Of a stretch of DNA of 64,000 nucleotides, positions 36,610 through 44,700 are shown piece after piece. This DNA is from Candidatus Zixiibacteriota bacterium (GTDB lineage Bacteria > Zixibacteria > MSB-5A5 > GN15 > FEB-12): assembly GCA_028289585.1 (NCBI GenBank), contig JANQPI010000020.1:160039-224038 (forward strand), written 5' to 3'. The position numbers were made by a program, and so were the translations under genes. The notes beneath the pieces are model-generated. The model was not told where the DNA came from. It made no database searches and was given only the letters and a program-made list of their open reading frames with translations. Position 1 is the stretch's first letter. Each line of letters opens with the position of its first letter.

Positions 36610-37736
36610 AAACGTCGGTCCTTCATCTTCGCTCAGGATTTACCGTTGGCGGCCCGGAAAAGCTCCTGCTTGCGCTAGTGGCGAACGCAGCGCCCGACGA
36701 GTTTCGCATGACCGTCAGTTCGTTTGTTTTGCCCGACAAACCTAATCGTTTCCTGGAAGCGGCCGCTTCTGGAGGAATAGCCACGGCGCCGCTGGCAGTG
36801 CAAGGTTCGTTTGATCGTTCCGCGATTGGTGGTTTCCGGAAAATCTGCAGCGACGTCGGCGCGGAGCTTGTCGTTGCCCACGACTATCGTGCTCTCGCTG
36901 TTGCCCTTCTTGCTCGACGTAACAGCTCTGTTAAGCGGCCGATTATCTCGGTCGCCCATGGGTGGACAGGTCAGTCATGGCGCGTACGCGTCTATGAACG
37001 ACTGGAGCGCTGGATGATGCCATCGGCCGATCGCGTTGTGGCGGTGTCACAACCAAAGCAGGCCGAACTGCTTCGCCTTGGCTTGCCGAACGACAAAGTC
37101 GTTCTTATCGAAAACGCCGTCGACATCCCGGATGTCGATCCGGCGTGCGTCAGCCGGTTCTGGCGAGATCGGTTCTCGTGGCCGGATGACGTCGTTGTCG
37201 TCGGCACCGTCGGACGCCTCTCACCGGAGAAAGCCCAGCATCACCTGATTGCGGCCGCCGCCCAGCTTCGTGATGACTACCCCATGCTACGGTGGGTGCT
37301 GATCGGCGACGGTCCCCAGAAACCGGATTTGGAGGCGGCGATCAGAGATCGGGGTCTCGACAAAAACGTGGTCTTTGGCGGCTGGATCGATGATATGTCG
37401 GCCGCATATATGGGACTAGATATCTTCACCCTCTCCTCCGACACCGAGGGGCTGCCGATGGCGCTCCTCGAGGCGATGGCCCACGGTCGGCCGGCGGTAA
37501 CCACGAACGTGGGTGGCTGCGGCAATGTGATCGAACCAAATCGGTCCGGGCTGTTGGTCGAGCCTGGAGATCATGAGCAGCTTGCGCAGGCGATCGCTCG
37601 ACTCGCCGGTGATGCTTCCTTGCGACGCGAGATGGCGCTTCGTGCCCAGGAGCGGATTCGGACCGCCTATTCGCTAGCGTCGTGCGGTCAGGCCTACGTA
37701 CACCTCTATCGGAGCCTGATTGGAGCAACCGTCTGA
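36606..37736 (+). CDS. Glycosyltransferase family 4
   Basis: 376 residues, GT-B. HLRSGFTVGGPEKLLLALVA is the N-terminal acceptor-side loop. ENAVDIPD, VGTVGRLSPEKAQHHLIAAA and FGGWIDDMSAAYMGLDIF belong to the donor domain, and SDTEGLPMALLEAMAHGRP is the EX7E nucleotide-sugar motif. Start and stop both overlap neighbours (ATGA and TGATG), so it is tightly coupled in the operon. Donor and linkage unknown. Confidence 0.9.
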   Translation: MKTSVLHLRSGFTVGGPEKLLLALVANAAPDEFRMTVSSFVLPDKPNRFLEAAASGGIATAPLAVQGSFDRSAIGGFRKICSDVGAELVVAHDYRALAVALLARRNSSVKRPIISVAHGWTGQSWRVRVYERLERWMMPSADRVVAVSQPKQAELLRLGLPNDKVVLIENAVDIPDVDPACVSRFWRDRFSWPDDVVVVGTVGRLSPEKAQHHLIAAAAQLRDDYPMLRWVLIGDGPQKPDLEAAIRDRGLDKNVVFGGWIDDMSAAYMGLDIFTLSSDTEGLPMALLEAMAHGRPAVTTNVGGCGNVIEPNRSGLLVEPGDHEQLAQAIARLAGDASLRREMALRAQERIRTAYSLASCGQAYVHLYRSLIGATV

Positions 37737-38956
37737 TGCGCGTCCTCTTTCTCACCGGCGATATTCCCTATCCCACCAATACCGGTGCTCGCATCCGTAC
37801 CTTCAATATCATTCGGAATACAAAAGCGCATGCGGATGTGACCGTCGCGACCATGACCCATGACGACACGTATTCGGCGCGACTCGGCAAACTGACCGAT
37901 GTCTGTCATGACGTGATCCACATTCCCAAGCCACCCGAGTCGAAACTTCAGTTCGCCCAGACCCTGATCGGGAATCTCTGGCACCGCTGGCCGGTGATCG
38001 TCACACGCCATCAGTTTCCAGCCTATGACGATCTCGTTGGCCGATTGGTCGTATCGGGCCAGTTTGATCTCATCCACTGCGATTCGATTTCGCTCGCGCC
38101 GACGGTTTTTCCACATCGGGAGCTGCCCTCGCTCCTGACCGAACATAACATGGAAGCGATCATCTGGGAACGGTATGTCGAGGAAGAGACCAACCCGGCC
38201 AAACGGTGGTACATCCAGGGTCAGTACAACAAAGTCTATGCGTTCGAAGCCGAAGCCTGCCGCCGCTTTGACGCGATAGCGGCAGTTTCTCCTGATGACA
38301 AATCTCGTCTCGAATCTTCTTTTGCCGCCGACAATGTCTCGGTCGTACCGAATGGTGTCGACGTATCGTTCTTCGCCCCAATCCCGGAAACACCCGTACA
38401 ACCCACGAATCTCGTGTTTACCGGATCGATGGATTGGCGTCCGAATCAGGACGGTATCCGATGGTTTGTGGAAGCTGTCTGGCCCAAGGTAAAAGCACTT
38501 GAATCGCAAGCAACGTTTACGATAGTCGGCCGACGCCCTCCGGCTGATATCGCCGCCTTCCCAAGTCGCGATGAGAGCATCACGGTGACTGGCACCGTCG
38601 ATGATGTTCGCCCGTATATCGCGGCCGGAGCCGTGTACGTCGTCCCGCTTCGTATCGGCGGGGGAAGTCGTCTCAAGATTCTCGAAGCGTTGGCAATGCG
38701 GAAGGCCATCGTATCGACGACGATTGGCGCCGAAGGTTTGGATCTGCGACCCGATGAAGATCTGATCATCGCCGATCGACCGGCGGTAATGGCCGAGGAG
38801 ATCGTTGCGCTGATGCGTAACCCGGAACGTGCCGCCGCTCTTGCGGCCTGTGGTCATGCCATGGTGCACAAGACGTACACCTGGCCGGTAATTGCCGAAG
38901 CCCAGGTGGCAGCGTGGGAAGATGCCGTACGACGTCACCGTCAACGCGTACGCTAA
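37736..38956 (+). CDS. Glycosyltransferase family 4, EPS-locus type
   Basis: 406 residues, GT-B. MRVLFLTGDIPYPTNTGARI opens the protein, LLTEHNMEAIIWERY lies in the middle, and VVPNGVDVSFF, LVFTGSMDWRPNQDGIRWF and VPLRIGGGSRLKILEALAM form the donor domain. This pattern resembles glycosyltransferases of exosortase-associated exopolysaccharide loci, though no exosortase is present. ATG 37736 shares one base with the preceding stop. A 419-residue antisense frame covers it but has no family features. Confidence 0.9.
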   Translation: MRVLFLTGDIPYPTNTGARIRTFNIIRNTKAHADVTVATMTHDDTYSARLGKLTDVCHDVIHIPKPPESKLQFAQTLIGNLWHRWPVIVTRHQFPAYDDLVGRLVVSGQFDLIHCDSISLAPTVFPHRELPSLLTEHNMEAIIWERYVEEETNPAKRWYIQGQYNKVYAFEAEACRRFDAIAAVSPDDKSRLESSFAADNVSVVPNGVDVSFFAPIPETPVQPTNLVFTGSMDWRPNQDGIRWFVEAVWPKVKALESQATFTIVGRRPPADIAAFPSRDESITVTGTVDDVRPYIAAGAVYVVPLRIGGGSRLKILEALAMRKAIVSTTIGAEGLDLRPDEDLIIADRPAVMAEEIVALMRNPERAAALAACGHAMVHKTYTWPVIAEAQVAAWEDAVRRHRQRVR

Positions 38957-38964
38957 CCAAAGCA

Positions 38965-40107
38965 ATGCTGGAAGTTATCTGTATCACAGCGATCGTACTG
39001 ACCGCCTATACCTATGTCGGCTACGCAGTCGTCCTCAAACTCCTCCCCTCGCGGCTGGTCCGACGAGACGATAGCTTCCAGCCTCCGGTGACCGTCTGTC
39101 TGTCCGCGTACAAGGGAGAAGCGGAGATCATCGGCAAGATTGAGAATACCCTCGCCGCTGACTACCCTGCCGATAAGCTATCGATGATCGTTGTTGCCGA
39201 CGGCTCCGATGATCAAACGGCCGACTTGGTGGTGTCTTTTGGCGATCCGCGCGTTCGCTGCATCCGGCAGGTTCCTCGTCAGGGAAAGACGGCGGCCCAA
39301 AAAAAGGCAGTCGCCACAGCTGAGACGGACATTCTGATCTTCACCGATCTGACAACCCGGTTGGAACCAGCGTCGGTCAGAACGATCGTCGCCTCACTCG
39401 CTGATCCGTCGGTCGGTCTGGTTTCTTCGAAAGATGTCTGGGTGGAACCGGACGGCACACCCACGACCTCAGGGCAGGGCGCCTACGTTCGCTACGAGAT
39501 GTGGTTGCGCCATCGAGAATCGATTGTCAATTCGATCGTATCGGCATCCGGGTGTTTCTACGCGGTTCGAAAGGAATTCTTCGAGCCGATTCCGGATCAC
39601 CTCATCGACGATACCGTCATCCCTCTGACAGTTGTCGAACGTGGTTCTCGCTGCATTCACGACAACACAGCACGATCACTCGTACCCATGATACCCAACC
39701 CTGGTCGGGAGTTTCCTCGTCGGGCACGAATGACGCTTGGTGGCATTAACGCGCTATTCTATAAGAAGCAATTACTCAATCCGTTTCGATTTGGTCTTTA
39801 TGCCGTTCAGTTGTGGAGTCACAAACTGCTTCGCTGGCTTGTCCCATTCTTCATGATCGCGGCTTTTGCCGCAAATCTCGCACTGGCCCAGCAGCGACCA
39901 GACAGTGTCTGGTCGTATCTCATGATGGCACAATTCGCATTCTACGCGGTTGCGGTTATCGGCTGGCTAGTGCCACAGCAGGCGCTCCCCACACCGATCC
40001 GGCTCGTCTACTTCTTCGTATCCTCCAACTTTGCTCTGCTCTACGCCTGGTGGCAATGGTTGACCAACCGTCAGCAGACAACATGGCAGGAGTCACGAGG
40101 GTCGTAG
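38965..40107 (+). CDS. Membrane-anchored glycosyltransferase family 2
   Basis: 380 residues. One N-terminal membrane helix (MLEVICITAIVLTAYTYVGY) is followed by a processive-type GT-A domain. VTVCLSAYKGEAEIIGKIEN opens it, VVADGSDDQTADLV is the first acidic motif, and IFTDLTTRLEP and the DDTVIPLTVVERG site follow. Two or three helices follow at the C-terminus (LVPFFMIAAFAANLAL). The Gln/Arg-x-x-Arg/Trp motif typical of processive enzymes is not clear. ATG 38965 is 8 bases after the previous stop. Confidence 0.86.
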   Translation: MLEVICITAIVLTAYTYVGYAVVLKLLPSRLVRRDDSFQPPVTVCLSAYKGEAEIIGKIENTLAADYPADKLSMIVVADGSDDQTADLVVSFGDPRVRCIRQVPRQGKTAAQKKAVATAETDILIFTDLTTRLEPASVRTIVASLADPSVGLVSSKDVWVEPDGTPTTSGQGAYVRYEMWLRHRESIVNSIVSASGCFYAVRKEFFEPIPDHLIDDTVIPLTVVERGSRCIHDNTARSLVPMIPNPGREFPRRARMTLGGINALFYKKQLLNPFRFGLYAVQLWSHKLLRWLVPFFMIAAFAANLALAQQRPDSVWSYLMMAQFAFYAVAVIGWLVPQQALPTPIRLVYFFVSSNFALLYAWWQWLTNRQQTTWQESRGS

Positions 40108-40109
40108 TC

Positions 40110-40889
40110 ATGCAGTCCGTTCCGATTCTTGCCTATCACTACTTCGGTCGCGACCGAGCGATGCAAGCTGGTATTAAACCTCACGACAGTGCATACATCA
40201 CCCCGGTCGAATCGTTTCGCGCGCATTGCCGATGGCTATTCGACCAGGGATACACCGCTGTGTCATTCGACCGCCTGGCGACGACTCCATCGACCGACAG
40301 CACGTTGCCGGACAAACCGGTCGTCATTACGATCGACGACGGACATCGTTCGGTCGTTGACTATGCGCTCCCGGTTCTTCGGGAATTCGGTTGGCCCGGC
40401 GAAGTGTTTGTAATTGTCGATTGGATCGGCAGCGACGGCTACCTGAGCTGGCACGAGCTCCGTGAGCTGGCGTCGCGAGGCATTCAACCGCAATCACACG
40501 GTTTGTCGCACCGTTTGCTCAATCGCCTTGACCCTCAGACAATCGTGAAAGAACTGTTTGATTCGCGCGAAGCGCTTCAGAAGAACCTCGGGGCGCCGGT
40601 TCCGGCGTTCGCGGTTCCGATGGGAGGGTATCCCGGTGTCGTACCCGAGATTGCTGACAAAGCCGGGTACCGGTTCGTTTGCACGTCGTTCTATGGCATC
40701 AGCCGCCCGAATGCGCAGCCACTTCGTCTCCCTCGAATTGTCATCCGAGCGCCGTACGACGGCCCCAATGCCCTGGCTTCGCTACTGACACCAACCTCCT
40801 GGCGCGGAATCGAAATGCGTCTGCGTAATATCGGGAAACAAATCCGCCACGCTTTTGTTCGCCCGGTAGAGGCCGTAGACACTAACTAA
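40110..40889 (+). CDS. Polysaccharide deacetylase (NodB-like), second copy
   Basis: 259 residues, CE4 fold. PILAYHYFGRD begins the domain, VITIDDGHRSVVDYALPVL contains the catalytic Asp pair, and QSHGLSHRLLN is the HxxxH metal motif. GAPVPAFAVPMGGYPG corresponds to the later catalytic region. It starts 2 bases after the GT2 stop. Together with the deacetylase at 20553 it suggests the glycan contains N-acetylated sugars that are partly deacetylated. Confidence 0.87.
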   Translation: MQSVPILAYHYFGRDRAMQAGIKPHDSAYITPVESFRAHCRWLFDQGYTAVSFDRLATTPSTDSTLPDKPVVITIDDGHRSVVDYALPVLREFGWPGEVFVIVDWIGSDGYLSWHELRELASRGIQPQSHGLSHRLLNRLDPQTIVKELFDSREALQKNLGAPVPAFAVPMGGYPGVVPEIADKAGYRFVCTSFYGISRPNAQPLRLPRIVIRAPYDGPNALASLLTPTSWRGIEMRLRNIGKQIRHAFVRPVEAVDTN

Positions 40890-40917
40890 ATCGAAACAAG
40901 GTTCGTCCGCTTATCGG

Positions 40918-40946
40918 TTGGCAGGTTTGGCCTTTTGCTGTACCGT
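40918..40946 (+). promoter_or_regulatory. Possible internal promoter before the last operon gene
   Basis: TTGGCA (40918-40923) and TACCGT (40941-40946), spacing 17, in an 80-base gap. The -35 matches five of six consensus bases but the -10 only three of six. Confidence 0.25.
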
Positions 40947-40969
40947 GTGGCGGGTATTGACGGCAGCGG

Positions 40970-41998
40970 ATGGAGGCCCCGACGACGTCCATGGCACCTC
41001 TCGTCTCGATTATCGTACCGGCGTACAACCGCGAAGAGCATATCGGCTCGACCCTCGATTCGATCGAGGCGCAGCATGTCGATGATTACGAAGTGCTGGT
41101 TGTCGACGATCGGTCAACCGATCGAACACGCCAGATCGTCACCGAACGCACGGCGCTCAACGAACGCATTCGCTATCTCCACAACGACTATCATCAGGGC
41201 CCAGGTGGAGCTCGCAATTTCGGTATCGACAACACAACCGGTCGCTGGATCGCCTGGCTCGATTCGGACGACCGCTGGTTGGCCAATCACCTCGAACCGT
41301 CGCTCGCGATCCTCGATTCGTATCCTGCCGCTACGGGTATCTTCAGCAATCGGCTAACCGTAACCGAGACCGGTAAACCACTGCGCAATCTGTTCGACGA
41401 CGCGAACCTCCTGGATCGCGTTGCCACGGAACAACTCGACGCCACCCTCTACCAACCAACAGAATCGCTGGCACCTTACCTGCTCGATTCGTTCTTCATT
41501 CAGACGCAATGCCTCATCGTGCGACGAGATTGGCTCGGTGCAGTGCGGTACGACGAAACGTATCCGGTCTTCCAGGACCATGAATTCGCCTATCGCCTCA
41601 CGTCCCGCGAGGATGGCATCTGGTTGATCCGCGATGAAATCACGGCACATATCGTTCGGCACAACAACAACCTCTCGATCGATTCGAGTCGAACGGCGAT
41701 TCGTTACGGCGAGGCAACGTTGCGTTGGTACGATTCCCTCCTCGCATCGGATTCACTACCCGACCACCACCGAACGATGATTGAACGCGAATATGTTCGG
41801 AGAACGAGAGGGCTACCCTATCACTGGCGGCGGGTGGGTAACTACAGTCAGGCGGTGGCAGCAATTGCCAGTCACGGACAACGGCACTCGCTCGGTTGGG
41901 TGGTCAGTGAATCGCTTAAGACATGGCTACACCCACTGTTGCGTTCCAAGCCGATTGAACCGACCAACGGATCAAACGGCAGTTCCGTAGCTCGTTAG
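40970..41998 (+). CDS. Glycosyltransferase family 2
   Basis: 342 residues, GT-A fold. APLVSIIVPAYNREEHIGST is at the N-terminus, VVDDRSTDRTRQIV and GPGGARNFGIDNTTGRWIAW follow, and the DxD-like site is LDSDDRW. A C-terminal extension of about 100 residues includes the acceptor region. The start could also be the ATG at 40991. Its 3' end overlaps the convergent glycosyltransferase by 27 bases, closing the plus-strand operon. Confidence 0.88.
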   Translation: MEAPTTSMAPLVSIIVPAYNREEHIGSTLDSIEAQHVDDYEVLVVDDRSTDRTRQIVTERTALNERIRYLHNDYHQGPGGARNFGIDNTTGRWIAWLDSDDRWLANHLEPSLAILDSYPAATGIFSNRLTVTETGKPLRNLFDDANLLDRVATEQLDATLYQPTESLAPYLLDSFFIQTQCLIVRRDWLGAVRYDETYPVFQDHEFAYRLTSREDGIWLIRDEITAHIVRHNNNLSIDSSRTAIRYGEATLRWYDSLLASDSLPDHHRTMIEREYVRRTRGLPYHWRRVGNYSQAVAAIASHGQRHSLGWVVSESLKTWLHPLLRSKPIEPTNGSNGSSVAR

Positions 41999-43120
41999 CT
42001 CCCGATACAGTCGGTCGTGCGACGCGACCATCCGCTCCAGCGTGAAACGCTCGTGAGCCCGTTGGTAACCAGCGTCAGCTAGACGGACAGCCAATCCCGA
42101 TTCGGTCAGGATTCGTTGTATCCCCGCAGCGATGGCACCAACATTTTCATTGGGCACAACGAGTCCATCCTGCTCATGCCGAACGATCTCCGATGGCCCC
42201 CCGCAGTCGGTGACCACGACGGGAATCCGCGACGCCATCGCCTCGATCGTAGTGAGTGAGAAGCCTTCGTGGCGAGATGTCGAAACGTAGACATCGGCAA
42301 TGGCGAACAATAACCCCAGCGTTCGCAACTCACCGATAAACGTTACTGCCTCCGCGACTCCTCGGGAAGCAGCATGCTCCCGAAGACTGTTGGCCATATC
42401 TCCACTGTTACGACCTGCAATAAGTACCCGAATCTCCGGGTAGGTCTGTTTCAAGCGAGCCGCGGCATCGATCAGCAGATCGTATCCCTTGACCGGCTTG
42501 ACATTTCCGACGGCGACGATGATCGGAGATTTGCCGAAAAGACCAAACGTCGATTTGAAGTCAGCGACCTCGCTATCAGTCGGCTCGGTCAATCGCATCG
42601 GATTGAAACCGTTGTGAATCGTTGTGACCTTGTCCCCACCAACCGAGTAAGTCCGGCGGTAGTACTCGCCCAGCCAGTCAGAGACAACCACGGTTCGGTG
42701 CGAGAGTCGATACGCCAGCCGGGCGTACCGTCGTGCCGCACTCGTTGTTTCGTGATTAAGAATTCCGTGAATCGATCCGATCGTCGTAACGCCGGCCCAG
42801 CGTCCGGCCAGAGCGCCCAGCGTATTCATCTTCAGAAGGTGAGAGTGAAGCAGGCCAGCGGGCAGTTGCCGCAATTCTCGTCGGAGGCGACTGATCAATC
42901 GATACGACACACCCGAACCGGGCGGCAGGTCAATAACCGCGCCTCCCCGTTCGCGGACGAGATCGGGAAGAATCTGCGGATTGACAATCGCAACGCAGGG
43001 GTGCCACAACTCTCGATCGAGTCCGGCGACAAGATCAAGGACAACCTGCTCGGCACCGCCGATCAGGCCGAAGTCCTCAATCAATTCAACTATCGGAACC
43101 GGTGCCCGCGACTCAGACAT
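41972..43120 (-). CDS. Glycosyltransferase family 4
   Basis: 382 residues, GT-B. IVELIEDFGLIGGAEQVVLDLV is the acceptor-side loop. TIHNGFNPMRL, VAVGNVKPVKGYDLLIDAA and VLIAGRNSGD lie in the donor domain, and STSRHEGFSLTTIEAMAS is the EX7E site. ATG 43120 lies 8 bases inside the upstream gene, so the two minus-strand transferases are coupled. Convergent with the plus-strand operon. Confidence 0.9.
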   Translation of the reverse strand: MSESRAPVPIVELIEDFGLIGGAEQVVLDLVAGLDRELWHPCVAIVNPQILPDLVRERGGAVIDLPPGSGVSYRLISRLRRELRQLPAGLLHSHLLKMNTLGALAGRWAGVTTIGSIHGILNHETTSAARRYARLAYRLSHRTVVVSDWLGEYYRRTYSVGGDKVTTIHNGFNPMRLTEPTDSEVADFKSTFGLFGKSPIIVAVGNVKPVKGYDLLIDAAARLKQTYPEIRVLIAGRNSGDMANSLREHAASRGVAEAVTFIGELRTLGLLFAIADVYVSTSRHEGFSLTTIEAMASRIPVVVTDCGGPSEIVRHEQDGLVVPNENVGAIAAGIQRILTESGLAVRLADAGYQRAHERFTLERMVASHDRLYRELTSYGTAV

Positions 43121-44399
43121 CAGCCGCGTGGATTCCGACGCCGTAGCGAGATTCAAAACTGCTGTACGCCGCGCTCATTGCATCACGGTCGTCACTCGTC
43201 AGAAAACGCGGATTGGGTCGCCAGTGATGTGGCACGATATCGCGTGTCCACACCCCCCCCGTGGCGCGGGTACGCTCCCGCAGGATACCGTTCAACGTCT
43301 TAGTCGACGCCGCATAGTCGATACCGTTTGACATAACCCATTCTCTCGGTCGGTACGTCGAAGCCCGTTCGATGAGCGTCGTGAGATCTGCCGCCAACCG
43401 CTCCGGGCGCAGCAACATGCCGGTGTCATCGTTGATGAACGCTTTCGAACCAACATGCGCGTCGGTAAGCAAACCAACCGGCAGATTGGCAAACATTGCC
43501 TCGACCACCGCCACACAGGACCCCTCACCCTTTGACATCAACACAAACGCCTTCGCCGACTGCAACGCGGTAATCAGTTCGTGGTTGGGAAGATCCTCCA
43601 TGATTGTCACCATCTTCCGCACGCCATACAACTCCGCCTCGGCCTCCAACGTTTCTCGAGTCCGATTCTGCCACCCGCGTCCTAGAAGGAGGACACGGGT
43701 CGACGGATCCATCCGCGATAGCGCCCGGAACAGCGCGAAGTGTCGTTTGTACTTTGCGAAGTTGGCGAGTTTGACCAGGTCGAACGTCTTGGCGATCGAC
43801 GGATCGGGTGTCATCAACGCCGTATTCACCCACGACGCCGCCAGAAGCGGGATCGGAACAACATTGGGATGGAGTCGCGCGAATGTCGCGGGGTCGGAAA
43901 AGTTACTCAACAAGACAAAGAGCTTGCCGGGCCACAAGTGAATTGCCGCGAAGAGCGGTGGGTCGTACGGTGGCGACCACGTCGGCGAAATCACCAGTTC
44001 GTAGTCACGGGCTAATGACTCAATCTGTCCATGTCTCAACAGGCGCAGCCAGTTGTCTTCGAAGCTCACGAACAGAACGCCCTTCTCGCCGTCCTGTTGC
44101 GGTGGCTTAAGAATGATTGACTTGTACACAACCGGCTTGGTCGAATCGGGAAGCGGAGGCCCCCAGCTGTCGCCTGACCAGTCGACTTCCGAGGCAAATC
44201 GGAGACATCGCTGTTCGAGGGGTTGCATGTGGTCGGGACGGTAGTGCAGTCGTCCGGCGAGCGTTTCGCGATTCAGTTTGGTCATCGCCGAATCGGAGCT
44301 GAACCGATTACGCTGTTGAAGGTACCAGCTGATGGTCGCCCGGACCGCCGGAGAGAAGCGGAGGGAGTCGCTAAGTTCCAGTTTGAGTCGATTGAGCAT
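43113..44399 (-). CDS. Glycosyltransferase, divergent GT4-like
   Basis: 428 residues. The N-terminal third (to about residue 105) is unlike standard GT4 acceptor domains and may be a specific recognition region. The donor half is recognisable: DLVKLANFAKYKRHFALFRAL, RVLLLGRGWQNRTRETLEAE, and LMSKGEGSCVAVVEAMFANLP, which fits an EX7E motif. The coding strand carries a run of eight G (plus-strand C at 43253-43260) near the 3' end, a potential slippage site. First gene of the two-gene minus-strand unit; its 5' end faces the putative hydrolase gene at 44701. Confidence 0.8.
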   Translation of the reverse strand: MLNRLKLELSDSLRFSPAVRATISWYLQQRNRFSSDSAMTKLNRETLAGRLHYRPDHMQPLEQRCLRFASEVDWSGDSWGPPLPDSTKPVVYKSIILKPPQQDGEKGVLFVSFEDNWLRLLRHGQIESLARDYELVISPTWSPPYDPPLFAAIHLWPGKLFVLLSNFSDPATFARLHPNVVPIPLLAASWVNTALMTPDPSIAKTFDLVKLANFAKYKRHFALFRALSRMDPSTRVLLLGRGWQNRTRETLEAEAELYGVRKMVTIMEDLPNHELITALQSAKAFVLMSKGEGSCVAVVEAMFANLPVGLLTDAHVGSKAFINDDTGMLLRPERLAADLTTLIERASTYRPREWVMSNGIDYAASTKTLNGILRERTRATGGVWTRDIVPHHWRPNPRFLTSDDRDAMSAAYSSFESRYGVGIHAADV

Positions 44400-44421
44400 G
44401 GCGGGAACATAGGGACTTGCC

Positions 44422-44442
44422 GCCGATTGGTCGGCTTTTTTT
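44422..44442 (+). terminator. Intrinsic-terminator-like hairpin facing the hydrolase gene
   Basis: GCCGA-TTGG-TCGGC stem-loop (44422-44435) followed directly by seven T (44436-44442) on the plus strand. No plus-strand gene ends nearby; the last one stops at 41998. It would therefore stop antisense read-through or act as an attenuator in a leader of the 44701 gene. Confidence 0.6.
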
Positions 44443-44513
44443 GTCGTTGGGGGTGGAAAGAGTAGTTGTCGGAGGGGGTAAATGGGACGACTAATACCTA
44501 AGCCGCGCGGATT

Positions 44514-44532
44514 TTGAACCGATATTGTTCAA
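44514..44532. promoter_or_regulatory. Inverted repeat, possible operator
   Basis: Perfect TTGAAC / GTTCAA arms separated by seven bases in the divergent promoter region. Size and symmetry suit a dimeric DNA-binding protein, but none is assignable. Confidence 0.3.
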
Positions 44533-44700
44533 TAACCGAGCGGGTCCGGCCGCGGTGGCCGAAGACCTCCGAGGCGGACCGAATAAGCGATTGTTACAGA
44601 ACAGTTTACGGCGACCCTTTGACGCTGCATCGGTGGCAGCAAAGTTGCCCTCTTCGAGGCTGGTAACGTCCATAGTTCTGTGACTTCAAAAGGAGTGACG

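Larger units (their letters stand above)
44400..44700. other. 301-bp divergent intergenic region with terminator-like hairpin and inverted repeats
   Basis: No gene seen. It contains a plus-oriented terminator-like hairpin (44422-44442), an inverted repeat TTGAAC-N7-GTTCAA (44514-44532), and a six-base stem GGTCCG/CGGACC enclosing a GC-rich segment (44543-44580). Promoters for both flanking genes must lie here, but no convincing -35/-10 pair was found. Confidence 0.6.

Noticed and set aside
37706..38965. 419-codon minus-strand frame
   Set aside because: Lies entirely opposite a glycosyltransferase with intact donor motifs; no family features on the minus strand.
20553..44399. Exosortase/PEP-CTERM-type EPS locus
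   Set aside because: Several enzyme types are shared, but no exosortase, PEP-CTERM protein or matching transporter is present.
44541..44690. Leader region considered as a c-di-GMP or other known riboswitch
   Set aside because: Stems exist but the conserved bases of known riboswitch classes could not be found.
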